Source of the DNA: Asticcacaulis aquaticus
Lineage (GTDB): Bacteria > Pseudomonadota > Alphaproteobacteria > Caulobacterales > Caulobacteraceae
Reading direction: 5' to 3'
Length of the DNA: 64,000 bases
Assembly: GCF_028550415.1 (NCBI RefSeq)
Contig: NZ_JAQQKX010000011.1
Coordinates: forward strand, 97,933 to 161,932
Position 1 is the first letter of the stretch. Every line of letters begins with the position of its first letter. The notes below the pieces were generated by a model. The model was given only the letters and a program-made list of their open reading frames with translations. It made no database searches and was not told the DNA's origin. Of the stretch, positions 7,400-17,380 are shown one piece after another. A program made the translations under genes and the position numbers.

Positions 7400-9070
7400 A
7401 TGTCCGACGCCGCAGTTGAACGCGAATCGATGGAATATGACGTCGTCATCGTCGGCGGCGGTCCGGCGGGCCTGGCGGCGGCAATACGTCTGAAGCAGAA
7501 GGTGCAGGCCGACGGCGGCGACATTTCCGTGGCCCTGCTCGAAAAGGGCTCGGAAATCGGCGCGCACATCCTGTCAGGCGCGGTGATCGACCCGTCGGGC
7601 CTGTCGGAACTGTTCCCGAACTGGAAGGAACTGGGGGCACCGCTGGAAACCGCGGTGACTGAGGACCGCTTTATCTATCTGGGGCCGCAGGGCGCGCTCG
7701 ATATTTCGGCCCTGCCCATGCCGTCCTACATGAAGAACCACGGCTGCTATATCGGCTCGCTCGGCAATCTGGCGCGCTGGCTGGCCGAACAGGCCGAGGC
7801 TCTGGGCGTCGAAATCTATCCCGGCATGGCCTGCTCCGAAGTGCTCTATGACGATAGCGGCGCGGTGGCCGGGGTCGTGGCGGGCGTGTTCGGTCTCAAC
7901 CGCGAAGGCGAGCCCAAGGGCGATTATCAGCCGGGTCTGGAACTGCGGGCGAAATACACCTTCTTCGCCGAGGGCGTGCGCGGCTCGCTGTCGCAGCAAG
8001 TCATCCGTAAGTACGAGCTCGACAAGGACAGCGATTATCAGAAATACGGCCTTGGTATCAAGGAGTTGTGGAAAATACCTAAGGCGAAGCACAAGCCGGG
8101 TTATGTCCAGCACACGCTTGGCTGGCCGCTGGATGACAAAACCGGCGGCGGGTCGTTCCTCTATCACTTCGGCGATGAGTTCGTGGCTATCGGCTTCGTC
8201 GTTCACCTGAACTATCAGAACCCGTATCTGTCGCCCTTCGACGAATTCCAGCGCTTCAAGCAGCACCCGGTGGTGCGCGAGCATCTGGAAGGCGGGTCGC
8301 GCGTGTCGTACGGCGCGCGGGCGATCACCGAAGGCGGCTATCAGTCGGTGCCGAAGCTCAGCTTCCCCGGCGGGGTGCTGATCGGTTGCTCGGCGGGTTT
8401 CGTCAATGTGCCGCGCATCAAGGGCAGTCACAACGCCGTCAAGTCGGCCATTCTGGCTGCCGATGCCGCCTATAAGGCCATTGCGTCCGGCGACGCACCG
8501 TCGACTCTGGAAGCCTATGATGCGGCCTATAAGGCGTCGGACATCGCGCGCGAACTGTACGCCGTGCGTAACGTCAAGCCGCTGCTGACCAAATTCGGCA
8601 CGACGCTCGGCACGCTGCTGGGTGGGGTTGAAATGATGACGACGGGCCTCTTCGGCGGCTGGTCGCCGTGGGGTACGCTGAAACACGGCAAGTCCGACGC
8701 CCAGTCGATCAAACCGGCGGCGGACTTCAAGCCGATCGCCTATCCCAAGCCCGACGGCAAGCTGAGCTTCGACAAGCTGTCCTCGGTGTTCATTTCGAAC
8801 ACCAACCACGAGGAAGACCAGCCGGTCCATCTGCGTCTCAAAGACCCGGAGGTGCCGATCGCCATCAACCTGCCCAAATATGCCGAACCGGCGCAACGCT
8901 ACTGCCCGGCGGGGGTCTATGAGATCGTCGAGGACGCGGGCAAGCCGCGTTTCCAGATCAACGCCCAGAACTGCGTCCACTGCAAGACCTGCGACATCAA
9001 GGACCCGACCCAGAACATCGTCTGGACGACGCCCGAAGGCGGCGGCGGGCCGAACTATCCCAATATGTAA
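7400..9070 (+). CDS. Electron transfer flavoprotein-ubiquinone oxidoreductase
   Basis: 556 aa, the normal length for ETF-QO. The FAD site VVIVGGGPAGLAAAIRL is near residue 15; the ferredoxin-like [4Fe-4S] domain at the C-terminus has CPAGVYE and CVHCKTCDIKDP, and the family ending PEGGGGPNYPNM is complete. The enzyme, bound to the inner face of the cytoplasmic membrane, passes electrons from ETF (fatty-acid and amino-acid dehydrogenases) to ubiquinone. ATG at 7400 fits; the conserved core starts at residue 12. The UDG-like gene upstream is divergent. Two hairpins follow (9077-9159). Confidence 0.95.
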   Translation: MSDAAVERESMEYDVVIVGGGPAGLAAAIRLKQKVQADGGDISVALLEKGSEIGAHILSGAVIDPSGLSELFPNWKELGAPLETAVTEDRFIYLGPQGALDISALPMPSYMKNHGCYIGSLGNLARWLAEQAEALGVEIYPGMACSEVLYDDSGAVAGVVAGVFGLNREGEPKGDYQPGLELRAKYTFFAEGVRGSLSQQVIRKYELDKDSDYQKYGLGIKELWKIPKAKHKPGYVQHTLGWPLDDKTGGGSFLYHFGDEFVAIGFVVHLNYQNPYLSPFDEFQRFKQHPVVREHLEGGSRVSYGARAITEGGYQSVPKLSFPGGVLIGCSAGFVNVPRIKGSHNAVKSAILAADAAYKAIASGDAPSTLEAYDAAYKASDIARELYAVRNVKPLLTKFGTTLGTLLGGVEMMTTGLFGGWSPWGTLKHGKSDAQSIKPAADFKPIAYPKPDGKLSFDKLSSVFISNTNHEEDQPVHLRLKDPEVPIAINLPKYAEPAQRYCPAGVYEIVEDAGKPRFQINAQNCVHCKTCDIKDPTQNIVWTTPEGGGGPNYPNM

Positions 9071-9076
9071 TCCTCT

Positions 9077-9108
9077 CACTTTTGCCCCTCTGACGAGGGA
9101 CAAAAGTG
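9077..9108 (+). terminator. Strong hairpin after ETF-QO
   Basis: CACTTTTG (9077-9084) pairs with CAAAAGTG (9101-9108), extended inward by CCCTC/GAGGG. There is no T tract on either side, so it may protect the mRNA 3' end or work with Rho rather than act as an intrinsic terminator. Confidence 0.5.
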
Positions 9109-9122
9109 GTGGTGGATATCGA

Positions 9123-9159
9123 CAAATTCAGGCTCGGGGCGGCCCTTCGCCTGAATTTG
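9123..9159. repeat. Second inverted repeat between ETF-QO and the TPR gene
   Basis: CAAATTCAGGC (9123-9133) and GCCTGAATTTG (9149-9159) are a perfect 11-bp inverted repeat with a 15-base loop, followed by the AT-rich ATTATTTTAA. It may be a terminator or part of the promoter region of the TPR gene. Confidence 0.5.
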
Positions 9160-9244
9160 GCATTATTTTAAGTTGTTTAAGGACTTGATCCAGCCTTGTT
9201 TCGCGGGTTCACTGCATGACAAGCCTAGTCCGAAAGCGTCAATT

Positions 9245-11026
9245 ATGAAGTCTATCCTGAAATCCGCCGTTGCCGTTGCGGCGCTCCTGTGTCTGGCGGC
9301 GCCCGCCATGGCGCGTGATGCGCGCTTTACCGACAATCCCTATGGTGATTATCTGGTCGGTAAGCTGGCGGCGTCTCAGGGCGACACGGAAACCGCGGCG
9401 CGGGCGCTGATGGCGGCGGCGGACGCCGATCCGGCCAACAACGCCTTGCGTGAACGCGCCTTTCTGGCGGCGGTACTGGGCGGCGATATGGACTTTGCCG
9501 CGAAGCACCTGCCGGAATCCGGCAGCCGCTTTTCCCGCAATCTCGGCACGCAGGTCAGGGCACTCGATGCCGTGCGCTCGGGCAACGGCAAGGCGGCGGT
9601 GACCGCCATCGAGGCCTCCGTCGCGCTCGACGCCAACGACCGCACGACCTTGCTGCTCAAGCCGCTGATCTATGCCGAGGCGAAGCAGTGGGACAAGGCC
9701 ATCGACAACGGCCTGATCGCCGAACTCAGCCCCGAATCGGCCAGCAAGCGCGACCGGCTGGTCGTCTTCCTGCAAGCCGCCAATCAGGCGCGTCTGCTCG
9801 AACTGAAAGGCCGCAATGCCGACGCCGAGTCGGTCTATAAGCTGATCTGTCAGCCCGGTCCGGCCAATGTCCTGTTCGGGCCCTATTATGCGTCGTTTCT
9901 GGAGCGTCGCGGTCGCAAGGACGAGGCGCGCAAGATCTATACCGATATCCTCAGCGTCTCCGAAGACCGGCTGGTCCGTCATCAGTTGGAGACGCTCGAT
10001 GCCAAGGGCTATCGCAAACCGAAAAAGCCGACGGTGCGACTGATCATGGCCGACAGCCTGTTCCTGTCGGCGACGCTCTACGCGTCGGAGCAGCAGCCTG
10101 AAATGGCGCTGGCGACGGTACGCCTGTCGCAGTTTTCGTCGCCGGATACACCCGACGCGGCCCGCACTCAGGACCGGTCGCGGCTTCTGGCCGGGCAGGT
10201 GCTGGTCCGCATGCGCGACACACAGGCGGCGCAGGAGGAGTGGGCGTCGATTGAGCCGGACTCGCCGTTTTATCAGGAAGCGCAGTTGCGCGCCGCCTGG
10301 GGCCTGAAGGAAGCCGACGACCTCGACGGGGCGTTCGAGATTTTCACCCGCCTGAACGCCGCCAATCCGAAGGACGCCGACATCGCGGTCGAGCGCGCCC
10401 GCATCCTGTGGGAAAAGGACGACACGGCGGGCGCGATCAAACTGATGGACGACTACGTTGCGCAATACGGCGACGGGGCCTTTACGTGGCAGTCGTGGTT
10501 CACGCTGGCTGTGTTGCATCAGGCGTCGGGCGACTGGGAAAAGACCAAGGTCGCCGCCAGAAAGGGTCTGGCGTTCCAACCGGATAGCCCGGAACTGCTG
10601 AATCTGCTCGGTTATGGCATGATCGACCGCAACGAGAACCTGCCCGAAGGCGTGGCGATGGTGCGCAAGGCGCTGGACAAGAGCCCGCGGTCGGGTGCGA
10701 TCATGGACTCGCTCGGCTGGGGCTATTTCAAGCAGGGGGATAACGATCAGGCCCTGCTGTGGATCGAGCGCGCCATCGCGCTGCAACCGGCCGATCCGGA
10801 AATCAACGAACATCTGGGCGACGTCTATAACGCCATGGGCCGCGATATCGAAGCGAAGTTCCAGTGGTCGCGCGTCCTGACGCTTGAGGCCGACGACGCG
10901 CAGAAAGCCAGCGTGACCGCAAAGATCGAGGCGGCGGATAAGCTTGCGGCGCAGAAGCTGGCCGAGGCCGATGCGGTGAAACCGGCGCCGAAGCCCGTGA
11001 CCAAACCGGTTATCAAAACCAAATAA
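9245..11026 (+). CDS. Exported TPR-repeat protein
   Basis: 593 aa from ATG 9245, chosen because it begins a clear signal peptide (KSILKSAVAVAALLCLAAP...AMA) that the longer TTG-initiated frame would bury. The mature part is TPR-type helical repeats throughout, clearest at ~470-570 (ELLNLLGYGMIDRNENLPEG; SGAIMDSLGWGYFKQGDNDQ; INEHLGDVYNAMG), and a Lys/Pro/Ala tail. ispE follows after four bases, so the two are cotranscribed. Likely a periplasmic scaffold or assembly factor; no specific function can be named. Confidence 0.8.
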   Translation: MKSILKSAVAVAALLCLAAPAMARDARFTDNPYGDYLVGKLAASQGDTETAARALMAAADADPANNALRERAFLAAVLGGDMDFAAKHLPESGSRFSRNLGTQVRALDAVRSGNGKAAVTAIEASVALDANDRTTLLLKPLIYAEAKQWDKAIDNGLIAELSPESASKRDRLVVFLQAANQARLLELKGRNADAESVYKLICQPGPANVLFGPYYASFLERRGRKDEARKIYTDILSVSEDRLVRHQLETLDAKGYRKPKKPTVRLIMADSLFLSATLYASEQQPEMALATVRLSQFSSPDTPDAARTQDRSRLLAGQVLVRMRDTQAAQEEWASIEPDSPFYQEAQLRAAWGLKEADDLDGAFEIFTRLNAANPKDADIAVERARILWEKDDTAGAIKLMDDYVAQYGDGAFTWQSWFTLAVLHQASGDWEKTKVAARKGLAFQPDSPELLNLLGYGMIDRNENLPEGVAMVRKALDKSPRSGAIMDSLGWGYFKQGDNDQALLWIERAIALQPADPEINEHLGDVYNAMGRDIEAKFQWSRVLTLEADDAQKASVTAKIEAADKLAAQKLAEADAVKPAPKPVTKPVIKTK

Positions 11027-11030
11027 GCTG

Positions 11031-11876
11031 ATGCCCAAAATATCCCGATTGGCCCCGGCCAAGGTCAATCTGTACCTGCACGTCGCCGCGCCCGATGCGC
11101 GGGGCTATCATCCTCTGCGTAGTCTGGTGGTCTTCGCCGACTATGGCGACGAGGTGAGTTTGTCGCCGGGGCAGGGTCGGCTGACTATCGACGGGCCGTT
11201 CGCTGAGGGCCTAAGTACAGGCGAAGACAATCTGATCCTGAACGCCGTGCGGCGGTTCGAGGCGGCCACGGGCGTGAGCGTGGATCGGCACGATATCCAC
11301 CTGACCAAGAACCTGCCAGTGGCGTCCGGTATCGGGGGCGGTAGCGCCGACGCGGGCGCGGTCCTGCACCTGCTGCGCGAAGCCTATGCGCCGGACATGT
11401 CTGACGCGGCGTTGGAAGCCGTCGCGGCGCAGACGGGAGCCGATGGTGTGATGTGCCTGTGGTCGAAAGCCGCGATTGCCGAAGGTTACGGTGAGGTGCT
11501 GACACCGGTCGAAGTGCCGTCGCTGGCGGCGGTGCTGATCAATCCGGGCATCGCATGTTCGACGCCCGCCGTGTTCAGGGCCTACGATGCGCAAGGGTCG
11601 TTCGAACCCATAGACGCGGATATATCGGGGGATTTCATCGCGTTTCTGCGCACCACGCGCAACGACCTTGAGGCCCCGGCGATGGCGCTGCATCCCCTGA
11701 TCGGGCAGATTTTACGCGCGCTGGAGACCTACGAAGACGCACGATTTGCCCGCATGTCGGGCTCGGGCGCGACGTGTTTTGCCCTGTGCGATACAGAGGC
11801 CGATGCGGACAGATTGGCTGCCAGACTGCGTCAGGACTGGCCCAATGCGTGGGTGCAGGCCTGTATGTTGAAGTGA
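11031..11876 (+). CDS. ispE: 4-diphosphocytidyl-2-C-methyl-D-erythritol kinase
   Basis: 281 aa GHMP kinase of the MEP isoprenoid pathway; it phosphorylates CDP-ME at the 2-OH. Diagnostic segments are APAKVNLYLHV (residues ~8-18, substrate lysine), the ATP loop LPVASGIGGGSADAGAVL (~93-110) and the C-terminal MSGSGATCFAL. Length matches the family. It overlaps no gene but starts only four bases after the TPR gene and ends three bases short of the convergent DUF6157 gene. Confidence 0.95.
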   Translation: MPKISRLAPAKVNLYLHVAAPDARGYHPLRSLVVFADYGDEVSLSPGQGRLTIDGPFAEGLSTGEDNLILNAVRRFEAATGVSVDRHDIHLTKNLPVASGIGGGSADAGAVLHLLREAYAPDMSDAALEAVAAQTGADGVMCLWSKAAIAEGYGEVLTPVEVPSLAAVLINPGIACSTPAVFRAYDAQGSFEPIDADISGDFIAFLRTTRNDLEAPAMALHPLIGQILRALETYEDARFARMSGSGATCFALCDTEADADRLAARLRQDWPNAWVQACMLK

Positions 11877-11879
11877 GCC

Positions 11880-12290
11880 TTAGGCCGTCTCAACCGCGCG
11901 CCGGTTGCGCATGGCCTTTTCGACCCTGACCTCCGGGTCTTTCAGGAACTTGTGATAGGCGACGGAATCGGCGGGGTAAATGGCGATCTTACCCGCGTGA
12001 TTATAGTGGGCGCCGAAACCGTAGGTCTTGGTCAGGGGCGAGGCGCGCATGCACGGATGGCCCTTCGATAAAAACGCTGCGCGGGCCGCAACATCCTCGC
12101 GGTCGATGCCGTTTTTCAGCGCGTGAACGGTGAAGTTCAGATCGTCGATCGTGTATTCGTAAGGATGCGCTTCCAGCAGATCGAAGTGTAGTCGCGCCAG
12201 CGTCCTTGGGCCGTCCTTGTGCGGCGGTACGGTGCCCTGACGGGTTTTCGAATCTTCGGCTATCGTAATGAAGGTATTGGTGATTTTCAT
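11880..12290 (-). CDS. DUF6157 family protein
   Basis: 136 aa from ATG 12290. Family features visible are NTFITIAEDS at the N-terminus, LARLHFDLL, PYEYTIDDL, FLSKGHPCMRASPLTKTYGFGAH and KFLKDPEVR. This is a conserved small cytosolic protein of unknown function. The frame is open 24 codons further upstream, but those would overlap the AmpG stop, and family members start at this methionine. It lies 49 bp downstream of the AmpG-like gene on the same strand and may be its operon partner. Confidence 0.8.
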   Translation of the reverse strand: MKITNTFITIAEDSKTRQGTVPPHKDGPRTLARLHFDLLEAHPYEYTIDDLNFTVHALKNGIDREDVAARAAFLSKGHPCMRASPLTKTYGFGAHYNHAGKIAIYPADSVAYHKFLKDPEVRVEKAMRNRRAVETA

Positions 12291-12339
12291 TTCGGCCCTG
12301 CTACTTTTTATTATAGCGCCGAACGAAGATACACCCGTT

Positions 12340-13653
12340 TCAGGCGCTTTTAAATAGCCCACGATGCCGCAGCATCAGACAAAGAATCAATGCGGGAATC
12401 CCGGCAAGGGCCGTGCCGACAAAGAAGGCCTGATAGGCCCCGAACAGCCCCAGATCGGGTGTCATCGAATCGACGATCTGCCCCGAAAACCCTTTCAGCA
12501 GCTTGCCGGCAAGGTCGGCGGCTGAATACATCAGGGCGAAATGGGTGAGAGTGTGTTCCTTGACCGTCAGGCGGGTCAGGAAGGCGATGAAGGCCGTTTC
12601 AGCGATGCCATTGGCGATATTGTCGACGATCAGTGTACCGCCGAACACCGACACCTCGCCCGGATAGCTGGCCATCAGCGCAAAGCATATATTCGACAGG
12701 GGGCCGGTTACCGCCCCCAGCCAGAAGGCGCGCTCGATGCCGAGCCACAACAGGCACGCACCGCCCAGAGCCACACCGGCAAACGAGGCTGCCAGCCCGA
12801 TGGTCGAGCGCACATAGGCGATGTCGGCATTGCTCAGGCCGGTATCGCTATAAAGCGGTCCGGCGACCGGGCCGATCAGATAGTCGGGCAGGCGATAAAG
12901 CGCCACGGTCGCCAGTATCCACCACGCCAGAGAAGAACCTTTTTGGGTGTGTTCGCGGAAGAAGCTTTTCAGCGGTTCAGTGACATAGGTGTCGAAGCTG
13001 TAGGGCACTTGCGGCGTCAGGGCCTCAGCGGTTGACGGGCGGGCGATCAGGGTCGCGCCGACCCCGATCAGCATGAGCACCGCCAGACCGGTGACCGTTG
13101 CAGGCCAGCCATAGGTTTCCGCCGGCAGCAGGATCAGAGAGCCCGACACGATGGCCGCGACCTTGAAGCCCAGCGAATAAAGGGTGGGGTTGAGCGCTTC
13201 GGCGGCCTGACCTTCGGTCTGTTCGATGCGCCAGGCATGGATAGCGATTTCCTGAGACGCGGCGCTCAGGGCCAGCACCAGAGTCACCGCCACAAAGGCC
13301 CAGATGTTGCCGCCAGGGCCGATGGCGGCCATGCCGATCAGGCTGAGGATCACGCCCGCCTGCGCCAGCAACATGAAGGATCGCCGCTGCCCCAGCCAGG
13401 CGTGCAGGATCGGCAGGCGTACCTTGTCCATCCACGGCGCCCACACGACCTTGAAGCCGTAGAACAGGCTGATCCAGCCCATATAGCCGATGATTGTCAG
13501 GCTGATGCCTTCCTCACGCATCCAGAAGCCGAGCGTCGCCCCGGTCATCAGGAACGGCAGGCCCGCGGAAAACCCCAGCACCAGAAGCAGCCAGGCGTTT
13601 GGGGTTTTCAGGGCGGCGAAGATGTCGCGGGCGGTGGGTTTGGTTGAAGCCAT
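12340..13653 (-). CDS. ampG: AmpG-like MFS muropeptide permease
   Basis: 437 aa, about twelve membrane helices. The N-terminus (LLVLGFSAGLPFLMTGATLG, then GYMGWISLFYGFKVVWAPWMD) is characteristic of AmpG, which imports GlcNAc-anhydroMurNAc peptides for recycling and links wall damage to beta-lactamase induction. Start ATG 13653 is preferred over the longer frame to 13755, whose extra 34 residues are encoded by an interspersed GC-rich repeat. The repeat supplies the GGGGGAGA ribosome site ten bases upstream. The lytic transglycosylase at 4.5-6.2 kb would make its substrate. Confidence 0.8.
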   Translation of the reverse strand: MASTKPTARDIFAALKTPNAWLLLVLGFSAGLPFLMTGATLGFWMREEGISLTIIGYMGWISLFYGFKVVWAPWMDKVRLPILHAWLGQRRSFMLLAQAGVILSLIGMAAIGPGGNIWAFVAVTLVLALSAASQEIAIHAWRIEQTEGQAAEALNPTLYSLGFKVAAIVSGSLILLPAETYGWPATVTGLAVLMLIGVGATLIARPSTAEALTPQVPYSFDTYVTEPLKSFFREHTQKGSSLAWWILATVALYRLPDYLIGPVAGPLYSDTGLSNADIAYVRSTIGLAASFAGVALGGACLLWLGIERAFWLGAVTGPLSNICFALMASYPGEVSVFGGTLIVDNIANGIAETAFIAFLTRLTVKEHTLTHFALMYSAADLAGKLLKGFSGQIVDSMTPDLGLFGAYQAFFVGTALAGIPALILCLMLRHRGLFKSA

Positions 13654-13659
13654 CGGTGC

Positions 13660-13800
13660 GTCTCCCCCTCTCCCCATGGGGGAGAGGGTCGGGGTGAGGG
13701 GGCAACACCGGAGCCGGGCATTTTGCCCCCCCTCCTGACCGGCCCTTCGTGCCACCTTCTCCCCACTGGGCTAAGGGTGGTAGAAGCAAAGCGCGATTCT
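13660..13800. repeat. GC-rich interspersed repeat (CCCTCTCCCC/GGGGAGAGGG type)
   Basis: The core CCCTCTCCCC-AT-GGGGGAGAGGG is a near-perfect palindrome at about 13665-13686, followed by GTCGGGGTGAGGGGG and a second related part up to GGGCTAAGGGTGGTAG near 13790. Such sequences are scattered in many proteobacterial genomes and give the spurious peptide PLTPTLSPMGRG. It fills most of the gap between ampG and glyQ. Confidence 0.7.
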
Positions 13801-13895
13801 CCGCGATCTGAACAGGTTTTCTTTGCACCCGAAGCTTGCCCGGTGCGGCGCACCTCTCTATGGTCGCCGCCAAACCAAATTACGGCTTAAAATCT

Positions 13896-14789
<894 letters not shown>

Positions 14790-14794
14790 TTCTG

Positions 14795-17074
14795 ATGGCA
14801 CAATTACTTATCGAAATTTTCTCCGAAGAAATCCCCGCGCGCATGCAGCTTCAGGCCGCGCGCGATTTCGAACGTCTGTTCGGCGACAAACTCAAGGCGC
14901 AGGGCCTGACGTGGGAAACGTTGAAGGCCTATGTCGGGCCGCGCCGTCTGGCCCTGCACGTCGAAGGCCTGCCACTGGAGCAGGCTGCCGTATCCGAAGA
15001 GGTCAAGGGGCCGAAAGAGGGCGCACCGGAACAGGCCATGGCCGGGTTCCTGCGCAAGGTCGGCCTGACTCAGGACCAGCTGGTGCTGGAAAACGGCGTG
15101 TGGCTGGCGCGGATCGAAAAGCCTGCCAAACAAACCGCCGAAGTCCTGCCGGGCATCCTTGAAGAGGTCATCCTCGCCTTCCCGTGGCCGAAGTCGATGC
15201 GCTCGGGTATGTCGAGCTTCCGCTGGGTGCGTCCGCTGAAACGCATCATCTTCCTGTTCGACGGCGCGGTGATTCCGTTCGAAATCGGTGGCGTCACGTC
15301 GGGTAACCTGACTCAGGGCCATCGTTTCCTGTCGTCGGGCGAGCCCTTCGCCGTCAGCGATTTCAAGTCGTACAAGCAGGGTCTGAAAGACAATTTCGTC
15401 ATCCTCGACCACGCCGAACGTCAGTCGATCATCATCGAAAAGGCGCACAAGGTCACGTCTGAGGCCGGGTGCGCCCTGATGGAAGACCATGGTCTGCTCG
15501 AAGAGGTTGCCGGTCTCAACGAATGGCCGACGCCGCTGCTCGGCGATATGGACCCGAAGTTCCTGACCCTGCCGCCGGAGGTCATCAAGACCTCGATGCG
15601 CACGCACCAGAAATATTTCGCCGTCCGCGATCTCTCGACGCAAAAAATGGCCGCCAAGTTCCTCATCGTCTCGAACATGAAGGCTGCCGACAAGGGCGCG
15701 GAAATCAAGCGCGGCAACGCCAAGGTGTTGTCGGCGCGTCTGTCGGACGGGGTGTTCTTCTGGTCCGAAGACAACCGCAAGGGCAATTTCGATCAGTGGC
15801 TTGAGAAGCTGAAAGGCGTCACCTTCCACGCCAAGCTGGGCACCATGGCGCAACGCGTGGCGCGCATCGAAGCGCTGGCCGGGAATCTCGCGCCGCTGCT
15901 GCGCGCCGATGCGGGCATGGCGAAGGAGGCCGCGCGTCTGGCCAAGGCCGATCTGGCCTCCTACATGGTCGGGGAGTTCCCTGAACTGCAAGGGATCATG
16001 GGCGGCTACTACGCCGAAGCCGCCAAGCTGCCCGGCGATGTGCGCGACGCCATCCGCGAACACTATAAGCCGCAAGGGCCCTCCGACTCGGTACCCGAAG
16101 GCGCGGTGTCGGCGGCTGTGGCCTTGGCCGACAAGATCGATACGCTGGTCGGGTTCTTCGCCATCGACGAAAAGCCGACGGGCTCGAAAGACCCGTTCGC
16201 GCTGCGTCGGGCGGCGCTGGGCGTGCTGCGTATCCTGCGTCAGCACAATGTCCGTGCCTCGTTGTCGGACATGGTGGCGCTTTGGTATCAGACCCTGCTG
16301 ATCTATGCGGGTCCGGATCAGGCGGTCTATGTCGACACCGAAAACTGGCGCGGGTCGGCCGGTCCGCGCTGGGCCGAAGGCGAGACGGAGGTCTATGAGA
16401 ACTATCTGCGCGACTTCCGCGCCGGTCTGCAGGAAAGCCCGGTCTGGGTCATCCCGACCGACCGCGACTACGATCTCGATATCAAGTTCGAGCACGTCAC
16501 CAACGCGCCGAAGGTGGACAACGCCCGCCTGAGCTTCCGCGACTACCGCACGGTCAGCGCCGAATTCGCCGACTTCTTCGCCGACCGTCTCAAGGTCATG
16601 CTGAAGGATGAAGGCGTGCGCTTCGACGTCATCGAAGCCGCCTTTGCGGCCAAAGACGACGATCTGGTCCGCACCATCGCCCGCATCCGTGCGCTGGAAG
16701 AGGTGCTGGCCGGTGCCGAAGGTGAGGCGCTGGAGGCCGGGTTCAAGCGCATCGCCAATATCCTCAACGCCGAAACCAAGAAGGGCGCGTTGCCCGATCA
16801 TGCGCCGAAGGTTCTGCCGGGCGCGCCTGAGGTCGAGGTGACCCTGGTCCACAAGGCCCTGTCGCTGGCCCCAACCCTCGACAAGCAGGTCGATGATGAA
16901 CGCTTTGCCGAGGCTCTGACGGCGCTTTCGGCGCTGCGTCCGGATATCGATGCTTTCCTTGACGGCGTGCTGGTCAATTCGGAGGTGCCCGCCGAACGCG
17001 AAAACCGTCTGGCCTTGCTGAACGCGCTACGCCGCCTGATGGACAGCGTGGCCGACCTATCGAAGCTGGCCTGA
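14795..17074 (+). CDS. glyS: Glycine--tRNA ligase beta subunit
   Basis: 759 aa from ATG 14795 (AQLLIEIFSEEIPARMQ, the conserved start); the frame opens at 14762 but would overlap glyQ. The B3/B4-like and HD-like middle is recognisable (LPPEVIKTSMRTHQKYFAV, HAKLGTMAQRV, EFPELQGIMGGYYA) and the anticodon-binding tail ends with NRLALLNALRRLMDSVADLS. It provides tRNA-Gly recognition in the alpha2beta2 enzyme. A terminator hairpin follows at 17095. Confidence 0.97.
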   Translation: MAQLLIEIFSEEIPARMQLQAARDFERLFGDKLKAQGLTWETLKAYVGPRRLALHVEGLPLEQAAVSEEVKGPKEGAPEQAMAGFLRKVGLTQDQLVLENGVWLARIEKPAKQTAEVLPGILEEVILAFPWPKSMRSGMSSFRWVRPLKRIIFLFDGAVIPFEIGGVTSGNLTQGHRFLSSGEPFAVSDFKSYKQGLKDNFVILDHAERQSIIIEKAHKVTSEAGCALMEDHGLLEEVAGLNEWPTPLLGDMDPKFLTLPPEVIKTSMRTHQKYFAVRDLSTQKMAAKFLIVSNMKAADKGAEIKRGNAKVLSARLSDGVFFWSEDNRKGNFDQWLEKLKGVTFHAKLGTMAQRVARIEALAGNLAPLLRADAGMAKEAARLAKADLASYMVGEFPELQGIMGGYYAEAAKLPGDVRDAIREHYKPQGPSDSVPEGAVSAAVALADKIDTLVGFFAIDEKPTGSKDPFALRRAALGVLRILRQHNVRASLSDMVALWYQTLLIYAGPDQAVYVDTENWRGSAGPRWAEGETEVYENYLRDFRAGLQESPVWVIPTDRDYDLDIKFEHVTNAPKVDNARLSFRDYRTVSAEFADFFADRLKVMLKDEGVRFDVIEAAFAAKDDDLVRTIARIRALEEVLAGAEGEALEAGFKRIANILNAETKKGALPDHAPKVLPGAPEVEVTLVHKALSLAPTLDKQVDDERFAEALTALSALRPDIDAFLDGVLVNSEVPAERENRLALLNALRRLMDSVADLSKLA

Positions 17075-17094
17075 AACGGATAATCTGATGAAAT

Positions 17095-17128
17095 GCGGTA
17101 GCTTTCCAAGCTGCCGCGTTTTCGTTTT
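17095..17128 (+). terminator. Terminator after glyQS
   Basis: GCGGTAGC (17095-17102) pairs with GCTGCCGC (17110-17117, one G-T pair) across a short loop and is followed by GTTTTCGTTTT. Confidence 0.8.
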
Positions 17129-17225
17129 GCACGTGTATTCGGGCTTTTACGGCCACAGTAAAGGGGTTGTGATCACCTTGCCGGAGCGGCACCCCTTGAG
17201 GCACGCCGCCACAATGGTATACATA

Positions 17226-17236
17226 TTGCGCTGCAA
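17226..17236. promoter_or_regulatory. TTGCGCTGCAA palindrome upstream of ppdK
   Basis: In the 250-base gap before ppdK, the site TTGCGCTGCAA (flanked by CATA and TGTA) matches the TGCRNYGCA core reported for PhaR-type regulators of rhizobia. A sister site lies at 53971 in the gap before the TonB receptor. The regulator assignment is an inference; otherwise the gap holds AT-rich promoter-like DNA. Confidence 0.35.
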
Positions 17237-17380
17237 TGTAGGCGGACCAACAGTAAAGAATTTTTACAATAATCTATTTAGGCGTGATCGCCAGCGTGTT
17301 TATATGGCTCACAAAAAGCCACATGAAATATTTTCATGTAAAAACAATAATATATCAGACAAATGAAAGAGGGATTTTCG

